From Nodosilinea sp. WJT8-NPBG4 (GTDB taxonomy: Bacteria; Cyanobacteriota; Cyanobacteriia; Phormidesmidales; Phormidesmidaceae): DNA of 64,000 bases. Under the pieces are notes generated by a model, which did no database searches, was not told the DNA's origin, and was given only the letters and a program-made list of their open reading frames with translations. How positions within the stretch are numbered: position 1 is the stretch's first letter; every line of letters starts with the position of its first letter. The position numbers were made by a program, and so were the translations under genes. This document shows positions 1-8,761 of the stretch, piece by piece. Location: contig JAHHHQ010000044.1 in the NCBI GenBank assembly GCA_019359285.1, forward strand, positions 62,001-126,000, in the 5' to 3' direction.

Positions 1-1320
1 CGGGTGATGATTGAAGAGTTGCGAGTACCGGCGCTGGTGGCAGCGGGGGCGATCGCGGTACATCAGTTTATGGCCCCCGCCCGGGTGTGGTTTGGCCAGA
101 TGTCTGACTCTAGGCCAATTTTTGGCCATCACCGCAGCGGTTATATCTGGATAGGCATTGTGACGGTGGCGGTAACGGCGTTTTGCGCGCTACAGGTAGT
201 GTGGCAAATTGGCAGCCGCATTGCTGAGACTGGCTGGGGGCCAGCGGTGTATCCCTGGGTGGGGCTGCTAGGGCTGCTGTTTGCGGTCTACGGCCTGGCG
301 TTGAGTGCCACCTCGACCCCATTTACGGCGCTGCTGGTGGATGTGTCGGACGAAGACTCGCGATCGCGCCTGGTGGGCATTGGTTGGGCCATGCTGATGG
401 TGGGCATTATCACCGGGGTGATTATCACCTCTATTGTGCTGAAGCCGATTGAGCTGAATGCCCCCTTTGACCAGGTGCGCAGCGCGGTGAATCGGCTGTT
501 TGTGATCGCCCCGGCGGTGGTGTGCGTGCTGGCGGTGCTGAGCACCTACGGCATCGAGCGCAAGTATTCGCGGCTGACCCAGCGATCGTCGTTGCGCAAT
601 CGAGAAGACAGCATCACCCTCGGCCGGGCTCTCAAGATTCTCACCGCTAGTCGTCAGACGGGGCTGTTTTTCACCTTTTTGCTGGTGCTTAGCCTCAGCC
701 TGTTTATGCAGGATGCGGTGCTGGAACCCTACGGTGGCGAAGTCTTTGGCATGACCATTGCCGAAACTACCCAGCTCAACGCCGCCTTCGGCCTGGGCAC
801 GCTGCTGAGCATTATTGTCACCGGCTGGCTGGTGGTGCCCCGCCTGGGCAAAAAGCGTACGGTGGTGCTGGGCTGTAGGTGGGCGGCGGTGTGCCTGGTG
901 GGCATTACCCTGTCGGGGTTGACGGGCAACCCGGCGGTTTTGCTGACGGCAGTATTTCTGTTTGGCACGGCCTCTGGCATTCTCACCCTGGGGGCGATCG
1001 TGCTAATGCTCGATTTGACCGTGGCGGAGACAGCGGGCACCTTCATTGGAGCTTGGGGGCTGGCCCAGGCGATCGCCCGAGGCAGCGCCACCATCCTGGG
1101 CGGCGGCGTGCTCGATCTGGGTCGCGCCATCTTGAGAAACTTTAACGGAGCAGGGGAAGTGGGGCAGCCCCAGGCATTTTTAGCCTACGGGCTGGTGTTT
1201 ACTCTGCAAGCGCTCGGGATGATGATTGCGATTTGGCTGCTTAGCAGGGTGAATATTCAAGAGTTTCAGGCCAATGCCAAGGCGGCGATTACCGCTGCCA
1301 TAGCAAACGATATGGATTGA
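1..1320 (+). CDS. BCD-family (PucC-like) MFS transporter, 5' partial
   Basis: The frame is open from the window edge, and the visible protein begins inside the first membrane region, so roughly 30-60 N-terminal residues lie outside (inference from family length of about 470). The visible part is a 12-helix-type membrane protein with the PucC signature region (IEELRVPALVAAG, then a D-S-R-P-I-F-G-H-R loop and YIWIG). PucC/BCD proteins are MFS relatives linked to (bacterio)chlorophyll delivery or assembly of light-harvesting complexes. In cyanobacteria the substrate is not established. The stop overlaps a possible TTG start of the next gene, suggesting co-transcription. Confidence 0.82.
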   Translation, partial: RVMIEELRVPALVAAGAIAVHQFMAPARVWFGQMSDSRPIFGHHRSGYIWIGIVTVAVTAFCALQVVWQIGSRIAETGWGPAVYPWVGLLGLLFAVYGLALSATSTPFTALLVDVSDEDSRSRLVGIGWAMLMVGIITGVIITSIVLKPIELNAPFDQVRSAVNRLFVIAPAVVCVLAVLSTYGIERKYSRLTQRSSLRNREDSITLGRALKILTASRQTGLFFTFLLVLSLSLFMQDAVLEPYGGEVFGMTIAETTQLNAAFGLGTLLSIIVTGWLVVPRLGKKRTVVLGCRWAAVCLVGITLSGLTGNPAVLLTAVFLFGTASGILTLGAIVLMLDLTVAETAGTFIGAWGLAQAIARGSATILGGGVLDLGRAILRNFNGAGEVGQPQAFLAYGLVFTLQALGMMIAIWLLSRVNIQEFQANAKAAITAAIANDMD

Positions 1321-1322
1321 GC

Positions 1323-2138
1323 ATGTCACAAAATTTTTGGGACGAGGTGCTGACCTTTGCCGAGGCGACCACCAAGACCGTGGGGCAAAAGCTGCTCGAA
1401 GACTTTGGTCAGGTGCAGGCCGACTTGAAGGCCGATGGCAGTTTGGTGACAAGGTGCGATCGCTGGGCCGACGATACCCTGCGCGCGGCCATAGCAGCAA
1501 AATTCCCCGACCATGGCGTGCTCAGCGAAGAGGTGGAGCACATCTTCCCCACCACCGACTGGTGCTGGATTATTGACCCCATCGACGGCACCACTAATTT
1601 CACGCGCGGCATTCCGGTGTGGGGTATTTCCCTAGGGTTGCTGTATCGGGGGACGCCAGTCTTTGGCTACGTGGCCATGCCGCCGCTCAGCCAATCTTTT
1701 TACGGCTACTGGCCAGGACAAAGCGGACTGGAAATGCCCAGCGGAGCCTTTTGCAACGGTCGCCCCATCCACAGCAGTGAGGCGGCTCCCGACAAAACCC
1801 AGTTCTTTAGCCTCTGCGCTCGCAGCACCGCAGTGCTGGAGAACCCCCTTCCCTGCAAGATTCGCATGCTGGGCTCAGCAGCTTACAACCTGCTGATTGT
1901 CGGAGCTGGCTGGGCGATTGGTGCGGTAGAAGCGACGCCTAAGATTTGGGATATTGCAGCAGTGTGGGCGATCGCCCAAGCCGCCGGAGCCTCCTGGGTG
2001 CCGCTAGATGACGTAGAGCCCTTCCCCCTGGAAATAGGCAAAGACTATAGCACTCGACCCTACCCTACACTGGCCACAGCCCGGGCTTCCTTAGTAGAAG
2101 TCTTCCGGCCGTTGGTACAGCAAGTGGCCAACCATTAG
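1323..2138 (+). CDS. Inositol monophosphatase family protein
   Basis: A Mg-dependent phosphatase of the IMPase/FBPase superfamily, about 271 residues, the usual length. Metal-site motifs are visible: the E-E pair in LSEEVEH, DPIDGTTNF (the two Asp and GT that bind metal and phosphate), and a C-terminal WDIAA motif. The substrate could be inositol phosphate, histidinol phosphate or another sugar phosphate; sequence alone does not decide. A TTG six bases upstream (1317) would overlap the preceding stop; I chose the ATG. It directly follows the PucC-like gene and is probably in the same transcript. Confidence 0.85.
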   Translation: MSQNFWDEVLTFAEATTKTVGQKLLEDFGQVQADLKADGSLVTRCDRWADDTLRAAIAAKFPDHGVLSEEVEHIFPTTDWCWIIDPIDGTTNFTRGIPVWGISLGLLYRGTPVFGYVAMPPLSQSFYGYWPGQSGLEMPSGAFCNGRPIHSSEAAPDKTQFFSLCARSTAVLENPLPCKIRMLGSAAYNLLIVGAGWAIGAVEATPKIWDIAAVWAIAQAAGASWVPLDDVEPFPLEIGKDYSTRPYPTLATARASLVEVFRPLVQQVANH

Positions 2139-2176
2139 GCGGCATGACCACCTTAGAGCATGCAGGGAAGCCAGAA

Positions 2177-2962
2177 TCATAGGGAATCGGTGACGGCAGG
2201 ATGCACAAACTGCTTGCCGCAGGCCTTGCAGAGGTAGCACTGCTTGCCCCGCCGCCGACCGTTTTTAGCCAGCTCCTGAGATTTACAGTGGGGGCAAATC
2301 ATTACATTCATTACATGACCGTGAATTTGATCGCCCACATCGGCAGCTAGGTACGCGGCCAGTAGCACTGGAATTTGCTGCATCAGGCGATCGCGCTTTC
2401 CTTCATCTGACTGTCGTAGAGCCGCCAAAATCAACGCGTTGCAGCTGTGGACGCAGACCTCCGCCAAGAGATCGCGCCGCTCCGTTGGCAGGTCTGGGTT
2501 GCGCTGGTACAGGATAGCGGAAAGGAATGCGATCGCCCCCTGGGTCATGCTGTCGTCGATGGTTTGGAAGCGATCGCGCGCCGTGTAAAACTGCACAAAC
2601 ATTACCCGCGACACCGGCTGCTCAAACAGCGCCACCACGCCAGCGGTTAGCTGAGTCAGCATCTCCCTCAGCGGCAGTCGCCAAAATTCTTGAGCACTCG
2701 CCTGGCTCCACATCGCCCGCACCCGCTCTAGGTGGCGCAGTTCCATGGCGTTAAAGATCGCCGCTTTATCGGGGAAAAACTGGTACAGCGATCCGATTGC
2801 CGTGCCCGCTCGCTCCGCAATTTGATGGGTAGTCGCCGCCTCATAACCCACTTCATCAAAGACCAGGGCAGCAGCCTCTAGAATTTTTTCGACCCGCTGT
2901 TGACCCCGGCGCTGCTTAGGGTGACGACGCAGACTGCTTGACGAATGCGAGTCATTTGTCAT
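2177..2962 (-). CDS. TetR-family regulator with C-terminal IS1-type zinc ribbon
   Basis: A 261-residue protein. Residues about 20-72 form a TetR helix-turn-helix (VEKILEAAALVFDEVGYEAATT, then GSLYQFFPDKAAI), followed by an all-helical ligand-binding region. Residues 221-252 add a zinc-ribbon-like module with CPHC (223-226), a basic NGRRRGKQ stretch and LCKAC (245-248), resembling the N-terminal zinc ribbon of IS1 InsA-type proteins. This tail is not part of normal TetR proteins. I chose the ATG at 2962; a longer frame to 3058 would run through the neighbour's promoter. It is divergent from the Rieske oxygenase across 52 bp, so autoregulation and control of that gene are likely (inference). 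Confidence 0.85.
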   Translation of the reverse strand: MTNDSHSSSSLRRHPKQRRGQQRVEKILEAAALVFDEVGYEAATTHQIAERAGTAIGSLYQFFPDKAAIFNAMELRHLERVRAMWSQASAQEFWRLPLREMLTQLTAGVVALFEQPVSRVMFVQFYTARDRFQTIDDSMTQGAIAFLSAILYQRNPDLPTERRDLLAEVCVHSCNALILAALRQSDEGKRDRLMQQIPVLLAAYLAADVGDQIHGHVMNVMICPHCKSQELAKNGRRRGKQCYLCKACGKQFVHPAVTDSL

Positions 2963-3014
2963 ATTTTTGAAACACGACGAATTTCTCACAATTTTATATC
3001 TATCGGAGGCTTCT
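2963..3014. promoter_or_regulatory. Divergent promoter/operator interval of TetR and Rieske genes
   Basis: This 52-bp AT-rich interval separates two divergent starts and must hold both promoters or their cores. A small dyad GAAA (2969-2972) - 9 bases - TTTC (2982-2985) could be an operator half-site pair, but this is weak. A strong ribosome binding site CGGAGG (3004-3009) lies 5 bases before the Rieske ATG and fixes that start. Confidence 0.5.
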
Positions 3015-4007
3015 ATGCAGTCCATGCTTCCCGGTGCGCCCTGGCTTGTGGCGCACAAGTCTATGCTGGCTACTAATCAGCCCCGTAAAATTTCCCTCTA
3101 CGGTAATGATTACGTCTTGTGGAAAGATGGCGCAGGCGAAGTTCACGCCCTGCCCAACGCCTGCCCGCACATGGGAGCCATGCTGTCAGAAGGCTGGTGC
3201 GAAGCAGCGGGTGATGGCAACAGTCGAGTCGTCTGCCCCTTCCACGCCCTAGCGTTTGACGCTCGGGGTTGCACGGTACTGCCCGGTTCTGATCGGCAAA
3301 CTCTACCCCAGTTAGAACCTTTAGAGTTAATTATTCAGGGCGATTTTGTTTGGTCCTACGGGGGCTACGAGCCCAAAGTACCGATTCCGGGGGTGCTGAA
3401 CGCGATCGCAGCCGAGTACACCTTCATCGGCCACACCGCCGATTGCACGGTGGATACTGACTTACTCACCATGCTGCTCAATATGCACGACTACAACCAC
3501 CAAAACGGCACCCACCGCGATCTGTTTCGCATTGACGAGGTGCAGTTCCACCAGTTCATCGATCGGGGGCACGAATCCCATGCCTACTACGATATGCCCA
3601 CCGCCCCCTACGCTCTAGCGGAAAAACTGCGCCGTCCAGATTTGTTTTTGTTGCCCAGCACCATCAAGGCCCACCTCGAAAATCACTTTCCATCGCTGAT
3701 TATTTTTCACGGAGAATCACCCCTGGGCAAACTGGTGCAGTGCCATCTATTTGTGCCCGAGGCCGAAAACCGCACCCGCACCTATATTTTGCTGTTTGGT
3801 TTGGCCAAGCATCCCGTTTTCAAGCTAATGGGACGCGCCTATCTCAACTTTGGCCAGGTAGTAGTTGATCAAGATGCGGCCATTTTGGGCAAGATTTACC
3901 CCAACTCGCCGCAGAAAATTAGGCTCAACAACGAGGTGGGCATGGACTGGGTACGCCGCAACTTTGCCAGCTTTCCGGCCGTGGTTGAGCCTACGTTTTC
4001 TAAATAA
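3015..4007 (+). CDS. Rieske [2Fe-2S] non-haem iron oxygenase, alpha-subunit type
   Basis: A 330-residue oxygenase. The Rieske cluster ligands are visible as C50-P-H52 and C74-P-F-H77. The catalytic domain shows D159, H162 and H167 (in NMHDYNHQNGTH), matching the 2-His-1-carboxylate iron site and the bridging Asp of ring-hydroxylating oxygenases. The family hydroxylates or demethylates aromatic compounds, and plant relatives act on chlorophyll breakdown products; the substrate here is unknown. An electron-donor reductase is not adjacent. The start is set by CGGAGG five bases upstream. Probably controlled by the divergent TetR protein. Confidence 0.85.
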   Translation: MQSMLPGAPWLVAHKSMLATNQPRKISLYGNDYVLWKDGAGEVHALPNACPHMGAMLSEGWCEAAGDGNSRVVCPFHALAFDARGCTVLPGSDRQTLPQLEPLELIIQGDFVWSYGGYEPKVPIPGVLNAIAAEYTFIGHTADCTVDTDLLTMLLNMHDYNHQNGTHRDLFRIDEVQFHQFIDRGHESHAYYDMPTAPYALAEKLRRPDLFLLPSTIKAHLENHFPSLIIFHGESPLGKLVQCHLFVPEAENRTRTYILLFGLAKHPVFKLMGRAYLNFGQVVVDQDAAILGKIYPNSPQKIRLNNEVGMDWVRRNFASFPAVVEPTFSK

Positions 4008-4025
4008 ACCTGCGTCTAAATCGAT

Positions 4026-4643
4026 CTACTGCTCTGGCACCAGTTCCGAATTCACCTCGTTGACGGGACGGCGGCGGCGCAGCTCTTCGGACTCGGTTCG
4101 GGGCAGTAGGTCAAAGACCTCTCGCATGACATCGTCGATCGCCTCGTAGGGGACTATGCCAACTTCGTTAAACACCAACTCTCCCTGGGTATTGAACACC
4201 AGGGTTTGGGGGACAGCATCCTTAAAGTAGTAGCCGGGTTCGTTAGGCTCGTAGGAGGCTTTGACAGGAATTGAGTCGGCCATAATCGGCACAAAGTTAG
4301 CCACCCGTCCGTAGGGGGCTTGCAGCTGGGAAACAACCGACGCAAATTTTTTACAGTCGCTGCTGTCATCCACGTAGATCACCACAATGGCGGCCTTGCC
4401 GTAGCGCAGCGATTGCTCCAGGCTGACCTTGGGCGGCACCAGCGACCCGTTGCCGGCATAGAGGGCAAAGATATTGCCGTCGTAATTGTCGTCGGTGAGG
4501 CCAGCTAGGGCAAAGGGCTGCCCGCCAAGACTCAGCCACAGCACCAGAGCCGCGCAGGCTAGGCCAAGGGCACGACTCAAGCGGGTCATAGCCTTAAGGA
4601 AAACGGCTAGGGTAGAAAATGGTGTAGCAAGCCAGCGCAGCAT
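4026..4643 (-). CDS. Thioredoxin-like thylakoid protein, photosystem I accumulation factor family
   Basis: A 205-residue protein with an N-terminal hydrophobic segment (about residues 20-45, ending in FALAG), pointing to membrane or lumen location. The remainder resembles a thioredoxin fold (AIVVIYVDDSSDCKKFA, PIMADSIPV, PQTLVFNTQGELVF) but has one Cys where active thioredoxins have CxxC, so classic dithiol activity is unlikely. It matches my memory of the cyanobacterial 'thylakoid membrane photosystem I accumulation factor' family; the assignment is by recall. The start at 4643 has AAGGA seven bases upstream. It is convergent with the Rieske gene. Confidence 0.7.
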   Translation of the reverse strand: MLRWLATPFSTLAVFLKAMTRLSRALGLACAALVLWLSLGGQPFALAGLTDDNYDGNIFALYAGNGSLVPPKVSLEQSLRYGKAAIVVIYVDDSSDCKKFASVVSQLQAPYGRVANFVPIMADSIPVKASYEPNEPGYYFKDAVPQTLVFNTQGELVFNEVGIVPYEAIDDVMREVFDLLPRTESEELRRRRPVNEVNSELVPEQ

Positions 4644-4727
4644 GGCAATGTCCTTGGTCTAGGGGCTGAGGCCGAGGCGTAATAGCCACGAAGCCACAGA
4701 CTCTATTAGGCCACAGAATGGCGGCGC

Positions 4728-5342
4728 TTAAAGCTGAGTACCGCGAAATTCCTCCACTACGGCCCGCATGGCGTCGGCATTGGCCGTCCGGAGATCGTCG
4801 GGGGTCCACACTACCACCTGGTAGTATTCTTCGCCCATTTCAATAGTGGTGTGCAGATAGGCCACGGCCTGCTCAGACACATTGCCCCGCACCTCGTACT
4901 GCACCGCCGGAAAGCTGCTGATCCGCTCGACACCGGTGCGAGCCTGATTGGCCAAAACTTGGCTAAAGCCGCCCTTGAGAATTTGCAAATAAACGTCGGC
5001 CTGCTCCTCGATATTGCCGGGGCCTACCGCCTCGCGATTCTCTCCTAGCACGACCATAAACATGTTTTCGTCGAGGTTGTAGGCCTCGAGGTCGGCGTTG
5101 TTGTGCAGGGTGCCCGTGGGGGCCGCGCTCCAGCCGTTGGGCAGGCGGATCTGCACGGGCTTGAGGCGGCTCACCAGCATATCGCCGCGAAACCCGCTGT
5201 CAACATACTGGTTGCTCATCTCGCCAGTGCCCTCGGGCGATCGCGACAGACCCAGGGTGTTGCACCCCGCTAGCCCCAGCGCCACCAGCCCCGCCACTAG
5301 AACGGGCCGCATCCGCTGCTCTGCCCCTGTCACTCCAGCCAT
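4728..5342 (-). CDS. Putative lipoprotein, PsbP/Mog1-like
   Basis: A 204-residue protein with a lipoprotein signal: hydrophobic VLVAGLVALGLAGC with lipobox LAGC at about residues 24-27. The mature part alternates beta strands and helices (IRLPNGWSAAP, FMVVLGENREAV, FPAVQYEVRGN, YYQVVVWTP), compatible with the Mog1/PsbP fold found in photosystem II-associated lumenal proteins. That is a fold-level guess. The start at 5342 has a GGTGAG-like site close by; an in-frame ATG ten codons later is possible. It lies 84 bp upstream of the PSI-accumulation-like gene and may share its transcript. Confidence 0.65.
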   Translation of the reverse strand: MAGVTGAEQRMRPVLVAGLVALGLAGCNTLGLSRSPEGTGEMSNQYVDSGFRGDMLVSRLKPVQIRLPNGWSAAPTGTLHNNADLEAYNLDENMFMVVLGENREAVGPGNIEEQADVYLQILKGGFSQVLANQARTGVERISSFPAVQYEVRGNVSEQAVAYLHTTIEMGEEYYQVVVWTPDDLRTANADAMRAVVEEFRGTQL

Positions 5343-5435
5343 AGCTCACCCTTTTGCGGTCGTTGGTTTGGTTTGCCTTAAGGGTATAGCAACACCTCCG
5401 CAATGGCCCCATCCTCTCTTATGCTAGGTAGGGGT

Positions 5436-5497
5436 TTAAGGTGCAAGGTATCAGGTGCAAGGCAAAAGATCTCAGATCGGCCTTGAACCCTAAGCCT
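5436..5497. repeat. AAGGTGCAAGG / TTGAACC intergenic repeat
   Basis: Short direct repeats (AAGGTGCAAGGTATC, AGGTGCAAGG) are followed by CCTTGAACCCTAAGCC. The same vocabulary recurs at 39424-39494 and 44957-45007, so this is one copy of a dispersed intergenic family. It sits in the 5' flank of ychF. Confidence 0.55.
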
Positions 5498-5544
5498 GAG
5501 ACCGTTTACCCTCCCCCGTTGCCCCGAATCTAGAGTTAACCCCC

Positions 5545-6636
5545 ATGTTACGAGCTGGCATTGTTGGCCTGCCCAACGTTGGCAAATCTACCCTGTTTAA
5601 CGCCGTGGTGGCCAACGCCAAGGCCCAGGCCGCAAACTTTCCCTTTTGCACGATTGAGCCCAACGTAGGCATTGTGGCGGTGCCCGATGCCCGGCTACGG
5701 GTGCTGGCCGACATCTCTAGCTCAGTGGAGACGGTGCCGGCTCGGGTCGAGTTTGTCGATATTGCCGGTCTGGTGCAGGGGGCCAGCCAGGGCGAAGGGC
5801 TGGGCAACCAGTTTTTGGCCAACATTCGCGAGGTGGATGCGATCGTCCATGTGGTGCGCTGCTTTGAGGACGACGACATCATCCATGTCTCCGGTTCGGT
5901 TGACCCGGTGCGCGACATTGAGGTGATCAACCTCGAGCTAGCCCTGTCTGATCTGGCCCAGCTCGAGCGTCGGGTCGATCGAGTGCGCAAGCTGGCCCGC
6001 GCTGACAAAGAGGCCCAGGCCGAGCTAGCCATTCTAGAAAAAATACTGCCGGTGCTCAACGAGGGCAAAGCCGCCCGCCAGGTAGAGCTCGACGCCGAGG
6101 CCGAGGCGATCGTCAAGCCCCTGGGGCTGCTCACCCGCAAGCCCGTCATCTACGCCACCAATGTCTCTGAAGAGGATCTAGCCAGCGGCAATGCCTGGGT
6201 GGAGCAGGTGCGGGCGGTGGCAGCGGCAGAAGATGCCCAGGTGGTGGTGATTTCGGCCCAGGTGGAGTCGGAACTGGTGGATTTGAACGACGAGGAGCGC
6301 AAGGACTTTCTCGAAGCCCTCGGCGTCGAAGAGGGCGGCCTCAAGACCTTAATTCGCGCCACCTACGAACTGCTGGGGCTGCGTACCTATTTCACCACCG
6401 GCCCGAAGGAAACCCGCGCCTGGACGATTAAGGCGGGCATGGTTGCCCCCCAGGCCGCTGGCGTCATTCACACCGACTTTGAGCGGGGCTTTATTCGCGC
6501 CGAGACGGTGGCCTATAACGACCTGGTGGCCGCAGGGGCAATGGCTACGGCCAAAGATAAGGGGCAGGTCCGCAGCGAGGGCAAAGAGTATGTGGTGCAG
6601 GAAGGCGATGTGATGCTATTTCGGTTCAACGTGTAG
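5545..6636 (+). CDS. ychF: Redox-regulated ATPase YchF (OLA1 family)
   Basis: Full-length at 363 residues, the family standard. It starts with the Obg-type P-loop GLPNVGKS (residues 8-15), followed by the G3-like region DIAGLVQGA. The coiled insertion and C-terminal TGS domain ([31 protein letters not shown]) are present. YchF prefers ATP over GTP and associates with ribosomes and redox stress responses in other bacteria. It appears monocistronic: separate promoter region upstream, and 131 bp to the next gene. Confidence 0.97.
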   Translation: MLRAGIVGLPNVGKSTLFNAVVANAKAQAANFPFCTIEPNVGIVAVPDARLRVLADISSSVETVPARVEFVDIAGLVQGASQGEGLGNQFLANIREVDAIVHVVRCFEDDDIIHVSGSVDPVRDIEVINLELALSDLAQLERRVDRVRKLARADKEAQAELAILEKILPVLNEGKAARQVELDAEAEAIVKPLGLLTRKPVIYATNVSEEDLASGNAWVEQVRAVAAAEDAQVVVISAQVESELVDLNDEERKDFLEALGVEEGGLKTLIRATYELLGLRTYFTTGPKETRAWTIKAGMVAPQAAGVIHTDFERGFIRAETVAYNDLVAAGAMATAKDKGQVRSEGKEYVVQEGDVMLFRFNV

Positions 6637-6767
6637 CTCGCGTTTTACTATCCTTCAAAGCACACAAAAAACCTCGTCGCAATAGTGGTTTGTGGGGGAA
6701 AATCTATCTACAATTTGACCCATTGGCAGGGCTGGTTCTCTAGCTCCAGGTTTGTAGGTATATCGCT

Positions 6768-7634
6768 GTGGCTTTACCGCTTCCACCCTATCTTCAGTTT
6801 CGCTCGGCGCTGCATCGGCTTCAGGGGGTTCCCCCCTGGGCGCTGTTGTCGCTGGTGTTGAATGGGCTGCTGTTTATTACGGCGATGGCGATGCTGCGGC
6901 AGCTGAGTCAGGCGGGGGATGCGGTGCTGCCTCAAGCCAATGCCTTTGCGGCTGACCCGCACCCTACAGTGGCCCCCTTTGAGCCTGAGTTGGGAACGCG
7001 CCACAGCCTCGATTACGAGCAGTGGGTAGCGCTACTGGCGGCCGAAGCTGAGGCTGCGGTAGCCAGAGATGCGCCAAGTCAGACGGTTTTGCTAGGCGAT
7101 TCGCTGACGCTGTGGTTTCCGGCCAACATGCTGCCGGGCCGCAGAACCTGGATAAATCAAGCGATTTCAGGGGAAAAATCGACCGGGCTGCGCGATCGCC
7201 TCTACCTACTCGACGGCACCTCGCCCGAGGCGGTGTTCATTATGGTGGGCATCAATGACTTAATCTGGGGAGGCTCTGAGGCTGACCTGGTCTACAACGT
7301 CCGTAAAATGGTGGACTACCTGCACCAGACTCATCCCCAAACACGGGTAGTAGTGCAGTCAATTTTGCCCCACGGCGGCGAGATGGCCACCTGGGAAGGG
7401 CGGGCTCGCCTGGTAGCCGTTCCTCCCGACCTGATTCGCACGGTGAATGTTCAGCTCAAGGCCGTAGCTGCCGAGACCGGGGCTGAGTTTTTGGATTTGT
7501 ATCCGCTGTTTGTCAATGGCGACGGCTATCTGCGAGCCGACCTCACCACCGACGGGCTGCATCTCAACCAGGATGGCTACATGGTGTGGCGCACCGCCTT
7601 GGCCCTGCTCAACGAGACAGAGTTTCAACCCTAG
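6768..7634 (+). CDS. SGNH/GDSL hydrolase, membrane-anchored
   Basis: A 288-residue esterase-type protein starting at GTG. One hydrophobic segment (about residues 24-42) suggests an N-terminal anchor with the catalytic domain outside. Catalytic blocks are intact: GDS with S112, GIND with N163, and D262/H265 in the DGLHLN motif. Substrates of the family include lipids, acetylated sugars and peptidoglycan; not determinable here. The 3' end overlaps the convergent neighbour by 26 bp. Confidence 0.87.
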   Translation: MALPLPPYLQFRSALHRLQGVPPWALLSLVLNGLLFITAMAMLRQLSQAGDAVLPQANAFAADPHPTVAPFEPELGTRHSLDYEQWVALLAAEAEAAVARDAPSQTVLLGDSLTLWFPANMLPGRRTWINQAISGEKSTGLRDRLYLLDGTSPEAVFIMVGINDLIWGGSEADLVYNVRKMVDYLHQTHPQTRVVVQSILPHGGEMATWEGRARLVAVPPDLIRTVNVQLKAVAAETGAEFLDLYPLFVNGDGYLRADLTTDGLHLNQDGYMVWRTALALLNETEFQP

Positions 7635-8229
7635 GGTTGGCAACGGTTGGGGTATGCCAAAACTGTTCTTGACCTGCTAGGGCCTGTGAGGGTGAGCGAT
7701 CGCCCACCACCGTCAACGGGCAAGCCCCTGGCACCAGGCTAATAGCCAGATCTACAGCCGCAAAGCTGAGCCGGCGATCGCTGTGGAGAACCTCTACCTG
7801 AGCAGAGGTCACCCCGTGGCCGCGATGGGGCAGGGTATAGGTAGCCGTAAGCGTATAGGAACCGGCCGGCAGGTCATAAAAGCAGTAGTGACCATCGCCG
7901 CCGCTCTGGGTCTGGTCGGGTCGGGCTAGGATCAGCGACTGCTCTAGGCGGTCGAGCAGTCGCTGCGCTGTTGCCAGAGGGGCCAAAGACCGCTGCCAGT
8001 CTTCGATTAGGTCACTGTAATGGGCTTGAATTTCGGGACGGTGGGCGATCGCTGCGATCAAAAGCGCCATTACCCCTTCGGCAAAGGCCGTCGGGGCAGC
8101 GGTAATGCGCACTACGGCCTGGGGCATGATGTCGCCAGTAGCGGCGTTGGTAATGGTGCCTGCGATCGCAACTCGATAGGGTCGAGCAGCATCAGGCACA
8201 AGCTGATTGGCTGTCTGGGAGCCGAGCAT
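7609..8229 (-). CDS. Carboxypeptidase-regulatory-like domain protein
   Basis: A 206-residue protein of unknown function. The N-terminal part (VAIAGTITNAATGDIMPQAVVRI) and the middle part (GGDGHYCFYDLPAGSYTLTATY) together form a split carboxypeptidase-regulatory-like (Ig-type, CarboxypepD_reg) domain, interrupted by about 70 helical residues. No signal peptide or membrane segment is obvious. Such domains usually mediate binding. It ends inside the 3' end of the convergent SGNH hydrolase gene. Likely a real gene; the role is unknown. Confidence 0.65.
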   Translation of the reverse strand: MLGSQTANQLVPDAARPYRVAIAGTITNAATGDIMPQAVVRITAAPTAFAEGVMALLIAAIAHRPEIQAHYSDLIEDWQRSLAPLATAQRLLDRLEQSLILARPDQTQSGGDGHYCFYDLPAGSYTLTATYTLPHRGHGVTSAQVEVLHSDRRLSFAAVDLAISLVPGACPLTVVGDRSPSQALAGQEQFWHTPTVANPRVETLSR

Positions 8230-8761
8230 AACTATCTTCCAATAGAATTACAAGGGAAAGCAGGCACTGCTGCACAAATTGGAGCGCACCGGCCAGTCAT
8301 AAAACCAGAGCTGCCAAGCATTCGGCAGACCAAGACACAGCGGTTTTGCCTAGAAATTTAGAGATTGCGGTCTGATTAAGGTCTAGCAAGCCAGCTTGCA
8401 GCCAAGCCTGCCCAGGAAAGACAAAGAATTACAAAAGTAGCTTTAAAGCGCTTGGGCCTGATTGAGCAGGCATCCCTAGGACCAGCGCATTTTTCAATGG
8501 CACAGCAAATTTAATTGAGAGAACAATTGCAAAGAATTTATCGTTAGCGTCAGCATATACTCGCTTGGAGCCAAAGGCTATTCGAGCCCAAGCCCATGCT
8601 ACTGCGATTCGTTGCAGCGTTGAAGTGCCGTTAAATTAAATTTGCATCAAGAACGTTTTCAGTTGTGTGCTGGAAGAGCAATTAACCCGGCCAATAGACT
8701 TTAGGAGGTGGTTCAGCGGTTGAGATTTAGGCAGAATAGCCCACTGACGCCCGCACTCGGC
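8230..8761. other. 532-bp intergenic region, no gene seen
   Basis: More AT-rich than its flanks, with stop codons in all frames and no convincing ORF, tRNA or terminator. It lies upstream of the minus-strand regulatory-like protein, so its promoter is presumably here. No dyad strong enough to name. Confidence 0.5.

Noticed and set aside
2177..2300. Remnant of an IS1-type insertion sequence
   Set aside because: The zinc-ribbon tail is in frame with the TetR gene, and neither a transposase core nor terminal inverted repeats are visible nearby.
2967..3014. Longer N-terminus of the Rieske protein from the ATG at 2967
   Set aside because: It would start five bases beyond the TetR start; the CGGAGG site before the ATG at 3015 gives a better fit.
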